Shown here: positions 45,965 to 53,736 of the stretch, piece by piece
Layout of the letters: each line of letters starts with the position of its first letter
Position numbering within the stretch: position 1 is the first letter of the stretch
Assembly (NCBI RefSeq): GCF_001428805.1
Contig: NZ_LMIS01000001.1
Location: 496,001 to 560,000 of the forward strand
Source: Aeromicrobium sp. Root236
GTDB lineage: Bacteria > Actinomycetota > Actinomycetes > Propionibacteriales > Nocardioidaceae
Length of the DNA: 64,000 nucleotides
Direction of reading: 5' to 3'
Notes under the pieces: model-generated
What the model was told of the DNA's origin: nothing
Database searches by the model: none
What the model saw: the letters and a program-made list of their open reading frames with translations, nothing else
Translations under genes and position numbers: made by a program

Positions 45965-46375
45965 TCACTCCGCGTCGCTGGGCGCGGCAGCATACGACGG
46001 GCGCACCTCGAGCCATTCGCAGAGCGGCACCCCGCCCGGTCCCGGCGCGGCCGAGTACTCCCCCGCGATCTCGACCGCTCGCTCGTACGACTCGACGTCG
46101 ATCATGAGCCAGCCGGCGATCAGGTCCTTGGTCTCCGCGAACGGTCCGTCGGTGACGGGTGGCCGGCCCTCGCCGCCGTGCCGCACGAACGCGCCACCCG
46201 GCGACAGCGCCTGATGGCTCACGAACTCCCCCGACTCCTTGAGCCGCGTCGCGAAGTCGCGCATCCACTGGACGTGCGCGTCGACGTCGGCGGGTTCCCA
46301 TTGCTCCATCGGCGGATAGTCGACGACCGGCGCCGGACCGCCTCGATAGTGCTTCAGCACAAGGAACTTCGCCAT
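45965..46375 (-). CDS. YciI/DGPF-domain protein, ECF42 partner
   Basis: 136-aa YCII-related protein. The signature V-T-D-G-P-F-A-E-T-K-D-L-I-A-G-W gives the DGPF name, and it opens MAKFLVLKHYRGG. DGPF proteins are co-encoded with ECF42 sigma factors and are thought to take part in their response. The start at 46375 has a strong GGAGGAG ribosome site. A GATGTCGAGAA stretch (46410-46400 region, minus strand) lies upstream, shared with the RibD-like gene, but a spaced CGTC is not seen. Confidence 0.9.
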   Translation of the reverse strand: MAKFLVLKHYRGGPAPVVDYPPMEQWEPADVDAHVQWMRDFATRLKESGEFVSHQALSPGGAFVRHGGEGRPPVTDGPFAETKDLIAGWLMIDVESYERAVEIAGEYSAAPGPGGVPLCEWLEVRPSYAAAPSDAE

Positions 46376-46430
46376 GTGTCTCCTCCGCGAGTCAGGGTTT
46401 CTCGACATCATCCCCCACGCGGAGGTGATC

Positions 46431-47045
46431 TCACGTGACCGGGAAGTCGAAGTACGTGTCCGGGTACGGCTCATCCGTCAGCGTGTAGTGCCACCACTCG
46501 TAGGCGTATGAAGCGAAGCCGCAGGTCTCCATGACCGCACGAAGGTGCCGCCGGTTGGCCGCTGCGACCGGCGCGGTGCCCGGCGCATTGTGGTGTGACA
46601 CCGGGTCCATCAGGTCGTGGTCGCCACCCATGGCCGCCAGCTCTCCCGTCCGGAGGTCGAAGAGCGTGAGGTCGACCGTGCTCCCCCGGCTGTGCCCCGA
46701 CCTCGCGGCGACATATCCCCGGTCGAACATCTCGGCTCGTGCGATGTTCGGGAAGTGCCGTGCCTTGGTCCGGCCGTCCTCCGGCTCCCGTGACCAGCGC
46801 AGGAAGGCATCCACGGCGCGCTGCGGGCGATAGCCGTCCCAGATCAACAGCCCGAAGCCACGGGCGGCCGCCTTGTCGCGGGCCGCTTCCAGGGCAGCGC
46901 ACAGCGCCCTCGTGCCCACGATGCGGTTGGCCTGATAGCCGTCGACGGGCTTGCCGGTGAAGTTGTCCCACGTCGCGTACTTCGCGTCCCAGCGGATTCC
47001 CGGGACCAGCTCGTCGACGTACGCGAAATCATCGTGACTGTTCAT
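46431..47045 (-). CDS. vanX: D-Ala-D-Ala dipeptidase VanX
   Basis: 204-aa zinc dipeptidase that hydrolyses free D-Ala-D-Ala, so that D-Ala-D-Lac prevails in peptidoglycan. The zinc site is H118, D125 and H186, in SGHSRGSTVDLTLFD and EWWHYTLTDEPYP. The catalytic base is E183 and R73 lies in IWDGYRPQRA. Numbering is about 2 above enterococcal VanX, and the opening RWDAKYATWDNFTGKPVDGY is shared with it. Unusually, vanX is divergent from vanH rather than downstream of vanA. The ATG at 47045 fits the family length. Confidence 0.95.
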   Translation of the reverse strand: MNSHDDFAYVDELVPGIRWDAKYATWDNFTGKPVDGYQANRIVGTRALCAALEAARDKAAARGFGLLIWDGYRPQRAVDAFLRWSREPEDGRTKARHFPNIARAEMFDRGYVAARSGHSRGSTVDLTLFDLRTGELAAMGGDHDLMDPVSHHNAPGTAPVAAANRRHLRAVMETCGFASYAYEWWHYTLTDEPYPDTYFDFPVT

Positions 47046-47090
47046 GGTTCCAGTGAAGGAATCCCACTGTTGCCGGCCTGTATCGGGAAA

Positions 47091-47137
47091 TCGATACGCC
47101 GACGATAGGTGCCGGCCACATATCGTCGGCGTATCGA
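47091..47137. promoter_or_regulatory. Inverted VanR-box pair between vanX and vanH
   Basis: Two perfect 17-bp inverted copies of TCGATACGCCGACGATA (47091-47107 plus orientation, 47121-47137 minus), 13-nt spacer. A near copy (GATACGC-GGACGATA) stands upstream of vanR. In each direction one box sits about 13 nt before a TATCGT, the candidate -10, which lies inside the other box. So one element could drive both vanX (leftward) and vanH-vanA (rightward). Confidence 0.75.
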
Positions 47138-47182
47138 AAACCGCATACGTACGGGCAACGGCCGGCCACCTTGACTTGACGC

Positions 47183-48196
47183 ATGATCCACCGGCCACCG
47201 GTACGCCCCGCGATACGCCGCCTGCGCCCTGCCCGTGTGACCACGGGCGTCACGGCCTTCGGCTGCGGGCCGCACGAAGCCGCGCTGTTCCGTGACCTGT
47301 CGCCACGCTTGCGCGTGACCTCCACGATCACCGACGAACCAGTGACTGCCGACAACCTCGGCCTGGCGGCCGGCAACCGGTGCATCAGCGTGGGCCACAA
47401 GTCACGCATCGACCACTCGTTACTGCTCGCGCTCAGCGCAGTGGGCGTGGAGTACGTCTCGACCCGGAGCATCGGCGACAACCACATCGACGTGGCGTAC
47501 GCCGAGAGCATCGGCATCACGGTCGGCACTGTGGCGTACTCCCCCGACAGCGTCGCCGACTACACGCTGATGCTGATCTTGATGGCGCTGCGGCACGCCA
47601 CTTCGGTCGTACGCCGTGCCGATCTCCACGACTACCGCCTGCACGAGACCCCTGGCCGTGAGCTGCGCGACCTGACCGTCGGCGTCGTGGGGACCGGGCG
47701 CATCGGCGCCGCGGTGATCGACCGACTGCACGGCTTCGGCAGCCGGGTCGTCGCCCACGACCTGCGCTCCACGACGAGCGCCGAGTACCTCACGTTCGAC
47801 GAGCTGCTCCGGGTGAGCGACGTCGTCACGCTGCACACGCCTCTGACACCCGCCACCCACCACCTGCTCGACGCCCGGCGGCTCGAGCAGATGAAACCCG
47901 GTGCCGTCATCGTCAACACCGGCCGCGGCCCGCTCCTCGACAACTCGGCGCTCGCGACGGCGCTGGAGAGCGGCCGGCTCGGCGGGGCGGCCCTCGACGT
48001 CGTCGAGGGCGAGGAGGGCGTGTTCTACGCCGACTGCCGCCACCGGCCCATCGCGAGCACTCCCCTGGCGCGGCTCCAGGAGCTGCCCAACGTGCTGATC
48101 AGCCCGCACACCGCGTACTTCACCGACCACGCCCTCGCCGATGCCGTCGAGGACTCCCTGACCCACTGCCTGACCTACGAGAGCGAGCACCCATGA
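47183..48196 (+). CDS. vanH: D-lactate dehydrogenase VanH
   Basis: 337-aa NAD-dependent 2-hydroxyacid dehydrogenase that reduces pyruvate to D-lactate for VanA. VanH hallmarks are CISVGHKSRIDHSLLLAL, GDNHIDVAYAESIGITVGTVAYSPDSVADYT, the Rossmann VGVVGTGRIGAAVI (residues 166-179), VIVNTGRGPLLDNSAL and ISPHTAYFTDHAL with the catalytic His. Family N-termini align from about GVTAFGCG, so the first 18-20 residues may be extra. GTG 47237 is an alternative start. Overlaps vanA by 4 nt. Confidence 0.94.
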   Translation: MIHRPPVRPAIRRLRPARVTTGVTAFGCGPHEAALFRDLSPRLRVTSTITDEPVTADNLGLAAGNRCISVGHKSRIDHSLLLALSAVGVEYVSTRSIGDNHIDVAYAESIGITVGTVAYSPDSVADYTLMLILMALRHATSVVRRADLHDYRLHETPGRELRDLTVGVVGTGRIGAAVIDRLHGFGSRVVAHDLRSTTSAEYLTFDELLRVSDVVTLHTPLTPATHHLLDARRLEQMKPGAVIVNTGRGPLLDNSALATALESGRLGGAALDVVEGEEGVFYADCRHRPIASTPLARLQELPNVLISPHTAYFTDHALADAVEDSLTHCLTYESEHP

Positions 48197-49230
48197 CCAG
48201 ACTCAAGATCGCCGTGCTGTTCGGCGGCTCCTCCGAGGAGCACCCCATCTCCGTCAAGTCCGCGCAGGAGGTCGCCAAGAGCCTCGACCCGGAGAGGTAC
48301 GAGCCGTTCTTCGTCGGGATCACGACGAGCGGTGCATGGACGTTGTGCGACGGGCCGCAACCCGGCTGGGAGAGCGCCGGCACCCCCGTGATCCTCTCGC
48401 CCGACAGCTCGACCCGCGGCCTGCTCGCGCTGGACGGCGACTCGTACCGGACGATTCCCCTGGACCTGGTCTTCCCCGTCCTGCACGGCAAGCGCGGCGA
48501 GGACGGCGCGATCCAGGGACTGCTGGAGCTGACCGGCATCCCGTACGTCGGGTGCGACGTGCCGAGCTCGGCGCTGTGCATGGACAAGTCCCTCGCGTAC
48601 GTCGTGGCAGCCAGCGCCGGCATCGCCACGCCGAACCACTGGGTAGTTGCCGCGAACGAGAACATCGAGCCCGACGGGCTGACCTATCCGGTCTTCGTCA
48701 AGCCGGCCCGTTCGGGCTCCTCGTTCGGCGTCAGCAAGGTGTCCTCGAAGGCCGAGCTGCTGAGCGCGGTCGTGACGGCCAAGCAGTACGACTCCAAGGT
48801 GCTCATCGAGGAGGCCGTCGTCGGCAGTGAGGTCGGCTGCGCGATCCTGAGCGAACGATTCGGCCTGGTCGCCGGCGAGGTCGATCGCATCGCGCTGACG
48901 CACGGGTTCTTCCGGATCCACCAGGAGGCGACGCCAGAACAGGGCTCCGACAACTCGACCCCGATCGTCCCCGCAGACATCTCCGACGACGCGCGCGCTC
49001 GCGTGCAGGAGACCGCGAAGCGGATCTACCGTGCCCTCGGGTGCAAGGGCCTGGCCCGCGTCGACATGTTCCTCAAGGACGACGGCACCGTCGTGCTCAA
49101 CGAGGTCAACACCCTGCCCGGACTGACGTCGTACAGCCGCTATCCCCGGATGATGGCCGCCGCTGGGCTGCCGCTCACCGAGGTCATCGATCGCCTGGTG
49201 GACCGCACGTTGCAGGGCACGAGACGGTGA
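48193..49230 (+). CDS. vanA: D-alanine-D-lactate ligase VanA-type
   Basis: 345-aa ATP-grasp ligase that joins D-Ala and D-Lac. It opens LKIAVLFGGSSEEHPISVKSA and carries the VanA-type omega loop with H243 (FFRIHQEATPEQGSDNS). This His is the residue that favours lactate over a second D-Ala; D-Ala-D-Ala ligases carry Tyr there. ATP-grasp elements are YPVFVKPARSGSSFGVSKV and LNEVNTLPGLTSYSRYP. The ATGA overlap with vanH couples them. A 37-codon ORF begins inside its stop. Confidence 0.95.
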   Translation: MTRLKIAVLFGGSSEEHPISVKSAQEVAKSLDPERYEPFFVGITTSGAWTLCDGPQPGWESAGTPVILSPDSSTRGLLALDGDSYRTIPLDLVFPVLHGKRGEDGAIQGLLELTGIPYVGCDVPSSALCMDKSLAYVVAASAGIATPNHWVVAANENIEPDGLTYPVFVKPARSGSSFGVSKVSSKAELLSAVVTAKQYDSKVLIEEAVVGSEVGCAILSERFGLVAGEVDRIALTHGFFRIHQEATPEQGSDNSTPIVPADISDDARARVQETAKRIYRALGCKGLARVDMFLKDDGTVVLNEVNTLPGLTSYSRYPRMMAAAGLPLTEVIDRLVDRTLQGTRR

Positions 49231-49340
49231 TCGGGCTCGCCGCGCTGACCGTTGCGGTGTCGGTGGCCAGCGTCGTGCTGACCACCGCGCTCGTCACGGT
49301 GCTGGGAGACCTCGTCGATCGACTCTGTCGACGCTCCTAG
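49227..49340 (+). CDS. Possible 37-aa single-pass membrane peptide in the van operon
   Basis: GTG at 49227 overlaps the vanA TGA in the GTGA arrangement, so translation could be coupled. The peptide has one hydrophobic segment (IGLAALTVAVSVASVVLTTALVTVLG) then a charged tail (DLVDRLCRRS). The frame ends at 49340, overlapping the convergent vanK stop by 4 nt. No family recognised. Position after vanA is where vanX or accessory genes sit in other clusters. It could still be a chance frame. Confidence 0.4.
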   Translation: MIGLAALTVAVSVASVVLTTALVTVLGDLVDRLCRRS

Positions 49341-50452
49341 CCGCGCCCGCGCCACCTCATGTAGCGGCCGAACGCGCGATAGATCGCCGGCCGCAACGGC
49401 AGGTCCCACTCCCCGACGTACTGCACCGCATGACCTCCGGTGCCCACCTTGAACTGGATCAGGCCCACGTGCGGATCGTCGGCGTCGAGGGTCGGCGTGA
49501 TGCCGCGCAGGTTGTAGACCTCGCACCCGTCGGCCAATGCGTCGCGGATCATCGCCCACTGGCACGCGTTGGACCCGCGCACCTCGCGCTTCGCGGTCGA
49601 CGAAGCGCCATAGGAGTACCACGCCTGCGCACCCACCTGCACCATGATCGTCGCCGCCACCAACACGCCCTCGTGGTGGGCGACGTACAGCCGGATGCGT
49701 TCAGGGGCTTCGGAGCGCAGCGCGGCGTACATCGTCTCGAAGTAGCGCAACGGCCGCGGGGTGAACCGGTCGCGCTCGGCGGTGTGGACGTACAGCTCGT
49801 GGAAAACCACGAGGTCCTCGCTGACCGTGACCTCCACTCCTGCCTTCGCCGCCCTCCTGATGTTGCGGCGCCACTGCTGGTTCATGCCGGAGAGCAGGTC
49901 GTCCTCGGTCCGGCCGGCCAGCGGGATCTCGTACGTGAACTGCGGCTGCCCGGCGCCGAAGCCGTGCTCCGGGCTCTGCGGCAGCCACCCGGCAGCCCTG
50001 AGCTGGCCGTTCACGGCCATGCCGACCGGTGAGGTCTCGGCACCGGCCAGGTCCGTGAGGCTCGTGACGCCCGGGTCCGCAAGGCCCTGCTTGACCTGCG
50101 CGGCGCTCCACGTCCTGGTGCGCACGGGCGGGCCGAGACGGATCGCGAACGCGCCGCGGCTCCTGAGGTACGCCGCCAAGGGGTCGAGCCACTGAGCCAG
50201 CGATCCGGTCCACTCGATCTGCGGGCCGTCTGGGACGTACGCGAGCGTGAATCGCTCGAGCCGGGGCACGGGTCGGTGCAGCACCAGGGCGGTGCCGACC
50301 AGCTTCCGGCCGTCGAACCAGCCGAGGGACTCGCTGCGCCACTCGGTCTTGACCCGGCCCCACGCAGGAGTCTGCAGGAAGCTGCCCGATCCTTGCGCTT
50401 GCACGTGCGCGAGGTGCTCCTCCGAGCCGATCGGCTCGACCGTCAGGCTCAT
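49337..50452 (-). CDS. vanK: VanK/FemX-like peptidoglycan branching aminoacyltransferase
   Basis: 371-aa FemABX protein with two GNAT-like halves. In Streptomyces coelicolor VanK adds the bridging Gly to D-Lac-ending precursors, which the housekeeping FemX does not accept. Family features include an opening SFLQTPAWGRVKTEWRS, the central NQQWRRNIRRAAKAGVEV, and the late GSNACQWAMIRDALADGCEVYNLRGI. Clustering with vanH-A-X makes VanK the best call over ordinary FemX. ATGA-overlapped with vanY upstream; convergent with vanA. Confidence 0.9.
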   Translation of the reverse strand: MSLTVEPIGSEEHLAHVQAQGSGSFLQTPAWGRVKTEWRSESLGWFDGRKLVGTALVLHRPVPRLERFTLAYVPDGPQIEWTGSLAQWLDPLAAYLRSRGAFAIRLGPPVRTRTWSAAQVKQGLADPGVTSLTDLAGAETSPVGMAVNGQLRAAGWLPQSPEHGFGAGQPQFTYEIPLAGRTEDDLLSGMNQQWRRNIRRAAKAGVEVTVSEDLVVFHELYVHTAERDRFTPRPLRYFETMYAALRSEAPERIRLYVAHHEGVLVAATIMVQVGAQAWYSYGASSTAKREVRGSNACQWAMIRDALADGCEVYNLRGITPTLDADDPHVGLIQFKVGTGGHAVQYVGEWDLPLRPAIYRAFGRYMRWRGRG

Positions 50453-51069
50453 CCCTGCCCCTGCATCCGCGGGTCCTGCGTCGGGTCTGCGTATCGGGGC
50501 GGGCAACCGTCCCGGGCGGCGTCCGGTCGCAGCTCGTAGTGCCACGGCTCGTTGTCGTAGACCTGGCAGAGCCCGTACGCTGCGCCCCGGTTGGACAGCC
50601 AGACCATGGCATCCGTGCCGGCGATGTCGATCGCGTCGCCCGTGACGTGCGGCGACGTGTCCGGGGTGGCCACCCACCGGGCGGCCTCGGCCTTCGACCC
50701 GTACTTCGAGACGGCATCACGGAGCAGCTTCGCCTGGTACGCCTTGGAGCGCCAGCCGCTGCTGACCTCGAACCGAATCCCGGAGTCGGATGCGGCGCGC
50801 CGCAGGGCGTCCAGGAGATCGCCGTCGAGGTCGGCCACCGCCGGGACGTCGTCGTCGAAGACCGTCGTCCCGGCTGGCACCCGCCCGTCGGCGACGCCCA
50901 GCGCACGATGCCCGCCGGTGAGGCGTCGCACGGTGTCGAGGGTCGGGCTCGCCGAGGAGGACGAGGCGGTGAGTGACTGGTAGCCGAGGTCGACGAGCAG
51001 GGCCGCGCTGAGCATTGCCAGCGCGATCATGACCGTCGATCGTGTCCGAGTGCGTCGTGTGAATGCCAT
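50449..51069 (-). CDS. vanY: D,D-carboxypeptidase VanY-like (M15B)
   Basis: 206-aa membrane-anchored peptidase. The N-terminal hydrophobic segment spans about residues 11-28. The M15 zinc motif S-x-H-x-x-G-x-A-x-D is at residues 139-148 (SPHVTGDAID), with the C-terminal zinc His177 in NEPWHYELR and Arg/Ser support in SSGWRSKAYQAK. It would remove terminal D-Ala from lipid II made before induction. Start ATG 51069; TTG 51081 also possible. It diverges from vanR across 86 nt and is coupled to vanK. Confidence 0.9.
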   Translation of the reverse strand: MAFTRRTRTRSTVMIALAMLSAALLVDLGYQSLTASSSSASPTLDTVRRLTGGHRALGVADGRVPAGTTVFDDDVPAVADLDGDLLDALRRAASDSGIRFEVSSGWRSKAYQAKLLRDAVSKYGSKAEAARWVATPDTSPHVTGDAIDIAGTDAMVWLSNRGAAYGLCQVYDNEPWHYELRPDAARDGCPPRYADPTQDPRMQGQG

Positions 51070-51116
51070 GCCGCCAGTCAAGGAAAGGCGGCGTTGCCAG
51101 CGCGTATGAGCATTTG

Positions 51117-51149
51117 GATACGCGGACGATACGGTCCGGCTCGTAGCAT
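51117..51149 (+). promoter_or_regulatory. vanR promoter with VanR box
   Basis: VanR-box-like GATACGC-GGACGATA (51117-51131), then 12 nt, then a TAGCAT -10 (51144-51149). The predicted start falls at about 51156, the A of the vanR ATG, so the message looks leaderless. An inverted half-site GCGTAT (51102-51107) faces the vanY side. Confidence 0.65.
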
Positions 51150-51155
51150 CAGAGG

Positions 51156-51842
51156 ATGCGTGTCTTGATCGTCGAGGACGAGCCCTACATGGCCGACGCG
51201 ATTCGCGACGGTCTGCGACTCGAGGCGATCGCCGCCGACATCGCCGGCGACGGTGACACCGCGCTCGAGATGTTGAGCATCAACGCGTACGACATCGCCG
51301 TGCTCGACCGGGACATCCCGGGGCCGTCCGGTGATGCCGTCGCCGAGAGCATCGTCGCCTCCGGCAGCGGCATGCCGATCCTGATGCTGACCGCCGCCGA
51401 CCGGCTCGACGAGAAGGCGTCCGGGTTCGAGCTCGGCGCCGACGACTACCTCACCAAGCCGTTCGAGCTGCAAGAGCTGGTGCTCAGGCTCCGGGCCCTC
51501 GATCGTCGGCGGGGCTACAGCCGCCCGCCCGTGCGCGAGATCGCCGGGCTGCGCCTCGACCCGTTCCGGCGCGAGGTCTTCCGCGACGGCCGCTACGTCG
51601 CGCTGACCCGCAAGCAGTTCGCCGTGCTCGAGGTCCTCGTCGAGGCCGAGGGCGGCGTCGTCAGCGCCGAGAACCTGCTCGAGCGTGCGTGGGACGAGAA
51701 CGCCGACCCGTTCACCAATGCCGTACGCATCACCGTCTCTGCGCTCCGCAAGCGTCTCGGCGAGCCGTGGGTCATCGCCACGGTCCCGGGCGTCGGCTAT
51801 CGCATCGACACCGCCCCCGACGGGCGTGACGAGCATGGATAG
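51156..51842 (+). CDS. vanR: VanR response regulator
   Basis: 228-aa OmpR-family regulator. The receiver domain (1-115) has phosphoacceptor D51 in AVLDRDIPGPSGD, conserved T in LMLTAADR and K in LTKPFELQ. The winged-helix output domain covers about 125-220 (VALTRKQFAVLEVLVEAEGG; ITVSALRKRLGEPWVIATVPGVGYRI). It closely resembles actinobacterial VanR in its D-I-P-G-P-S-G-D segment. Likely binds the boxes at 47.1 and 51.1 kb. The end overlaps vanS by 8 nt. Confidence 0.93.
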   Translation: MRVLIVEDEPYMADAIRDGLRLEAIAADIAGDGDTALEMLSINAYDIAVLDRDIPGPSGDAVAESIVASGSGMPILMLTAADRLDEKASGFELGADDYLTKPFELQELVLRLRALDRRRGYSRPPVREIAGLRLDPFRREVFRDGRYVALTRKQFAVLEVLVEAEGGVVSAENLLERAWDENADPFTNAVRITVSALRKRLGEPWVIATVPGVGYRIDTAPDGRDEHG

Positions 51843-52926
51843 GTCGCCGGGCCTGAGCGTCCGGCTCAAGCTCACGCTCAGCTATGCCGCCTTCCTCGTG
51901 GTGGCCGGCGGCATGCTGCTCGCCGTCGTGTGGGTCTTCCTGCTGCGCTACGTGCCCGACGTGATCTTCACGGACGTTCAGCGCGTGCCCAACCGCTCCG
52001 ACCTCGTCAAGGCCTTCGCGCCCAAGGCCGCCTGGGCCATGGTCTTCCTGCTGCTGTTCGGGCTGGTGGGCGGCTGGCTCCTGGCCGGCCGCATGCTCGC
52101 CCCGATGACCCGGCTCACCCATGCCACGCGGCTGGCGGCAGAAGGTTCCCTGTCCCACCGGATCCGGCTCGAGGGGCGCAACGACGAGTTCCGCGAGCTC
52201 GCCGACAGCTTCGACACGATGCTGGCACGCCTGGAGGCCCAGGTCGCCGAGCAGCAACGATTCGCCGCCAACGCGTCCCACGAGCTGCGCACCCCGCTGG
52301 CCATCACGCAGACCCTGCTGGAGGTGGCCCGCAACGACCCCGACCGCGACAACGGCGAACTGGTCGACCGCCTCCACTTCGTCAACGCCCGCGCGATCGA
52401 CCTCACCGAGGCGCTGTTGCTGCTGAGTCGCGCCGATCGTCGGTCCTTCACCCGGGAACGGATGGACCTGTCGCTGGTCGCGGAAGAAGCGAACGAGACG
52501 CTCCTCCCCCTGGCCGAGCAGCGCGGCCTCGTGATCAAGACCTCCGGCGAGACCACCCCCACGATCGGCTCGCACGCCCTGCTGCTCCAGATGACGGTCA
52601 ACCTGGTGCACAACGCGATCGTCCACAACCAGCCCGATCAGGGCACGGTGTGGGTGGGCACCACGGTCGAGGGCCGCAGCGTGGTCCTGACGGTCGAGAA
52701 CACCGGGCAGCCGCTCGCGGCGCAGGTCGTCCCGACGCTCGCGGAGCCGTTCCAACGGGGCACCGAGCGCGCACGCAGCGACCACGCAGGCGTCGGGCTC
52801 GGCCTGGCGATCGTCAAGAGCATCACCCAGGCGCACGACGGGACCCTCGACCTCGCCCCGCGCGCCGGCGGTGGCCTCACCGTGACCGTACGACTTCCGG
52901 CAGCGCCGCCCCAGCCGGACGAGTGA
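51835..52926 (+). CDS. vanS: VanS sensor histidine kinase
   Basis: 363-aa membrane kinase. Two membrane helices (about residues 15-40 and 65-88) flank a short extracellular loop of about 30 residues (VPDVIFTDVQRVPNRSD), the likely glycopeptide sensor. HAMP is at about 88-140. The phosphoacceptor is H149 in ANASHELRTP. ATP-binding N and G boxes are LVHNAIVHN and HAGVGLGLAIVKS. The opening SVRLKLTLSYAAFLVVAGG is typical of actinobacterial VanS. Translation overlaps vanR. Confidence 0.93.
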   Translation: MDRSPGLSVRLKLTLSYAAFLVVAGGMLLAVVWVFLLRYVPDVIFTDVQRVPNRSDLVKAFAPKAAWAMVFLLLFGLVGGWLLAGRMLAPMTRLTHATRLAAEGSLSHRIRLEGRNDEFRELADSFDTMLARLEAQVAEQQRFAANASHELRTPLAITQTLLEVARNDPDRDNGELVDRLHFVNARAIDLTEALLLLSRADRRSFTRERMDLSLVAEEANETLLPLAEQRGLVIKTSGETTPTIGSHALLLQMTVNLVHNAIVHNQPDQGTVWVGTTVEGRSVVLTVENTGQPLAAQVVPTLAEPFQRGTERARSDHAGVGLGLAIVKSITQAHDGTLDLAPRAGGGLTVTVRLPAAPPQPDE

Positions 52927-52959
52927 CGCTCGGGCGGCGAGGTTGATACGTTCGAACGC

Positions 52960-53682
52960 ATGACCTCCAACCTCGACTCGGTCACGTTCGACGCCAACGA
53001 TCCCGAACGCCTCGCTCGGTTCTGGGCCGGGCTGCTGGGCTGGGAGACCGTGCCGGACGAGGACGGCTTCCAGCTCGTGCCGACGGACGGCACGGCGTAC
53101 CGAGTCGCGTTCTACCCGACGCAGGAGCCGAAGACCGGACCCAACCAGACCCACTTCGACCTGACGAGCGCGACCCCCGACGAGCAGCAACGCACCGTCG
53201 CGAGGGCCCTCGAGCTCGGCGCCACCCACCTCGACATCGGCCAGACGCCCGAGGAGGGCCACGTCGTGCTCGCCGACCCCGAGGGCAACGAGTTCTGCGT
53301 CATCCCCGCGGGCAACAACTTCCTCGCCGACACCGCCTTCATCGGGGCGATCAACTGCGACGGCACCCAGGCGGTCGGCTACTTCTGGAGCGAGGCGCTG
53401 GGCTGGCCGCTCGTCTGGGACCAGGACGAGGAGACCGCGATCCAGTCGCCCGCGGGCGGCTCGAAGATGTCGTGGGGCGGGCCGCCGGTCAACCCGAAGA
53501 CCGGCAAGAACCGGATCCACTTCGACATCGCTCCCCCGGCCGGCACCGACCAGGAGGCCGAGGTCGAGCGGCTCATCGGGCTCGGCGCCAAGCGCATCGA
53601 CATCGGCCAGGGCGACGACGTCAGCTGGGTCGTCATGGCCGATCCCGACGGCAACGAGTTCTGCGTCCTGACTCCTCGGTAG
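52960..53682 (+). CDS. Two-domain VOC (glyoxalase-like) protein
   Basis: 240-aa protein with two tandem VOC modules of similar sequence (about residues 1-115 and 120-240). Each opens with an F-x-A/C-x-D-P-E/G-type strand and ends with A-D-P-E/D-G-N-E-F-C-V. Such duplicated glyoxalase-like proteins are common in actinobacteria and act on small metabolites or drugs; specificity unknown. Monocistronic, starting 33 nt after vanS, so it could be read through from the van operon. Confidence 0.88.
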   Translation: MTSNLDSVTFDANDPERLARFWAGLLGWETVPDEDGFQLVPTDGTAYRVAFYPTQEPKTGPNQTHFDLTSATPDEQQRTVARALELGATHLDIGQTPEEGHVVLADPEGNEFCVIPAGNNFLADTAFIGAINCDGTQAVGYFWSEALGWPLVWDQDEETAIQSPAGGSKMSWGGPPVNPKTGKNRIHFDIAPPAGTDQEAEVERLIGLGAKRIDIGQGDDVSWVVMADPDGNEFCVLTPR

Positions 53683-53736
53683 CCCCGTGGGGGCATTGCC
53701 CTGCGGTCATGCGGTGGCACGGCCTACCGTTGAGGG

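Noticed and set aside
46380..46407. ECF42 promoter in front of the YciI gene
   Set aside because: The TGTCGA half is present, but the -10 position falls in the ribosome site and is not CGTC. Kept only as a shared 11-mer.
47211..47220. Third VanR box in the vanH coding start
   Set aside because: Only a half (CGATACGCCG) is present, without GACGATA, inside the coding region.
49140..49622. Antisense frame across the vanA/vanK junction (160 codons)
   Set aside because: Overlaps two confident genes and shows no family pattern.
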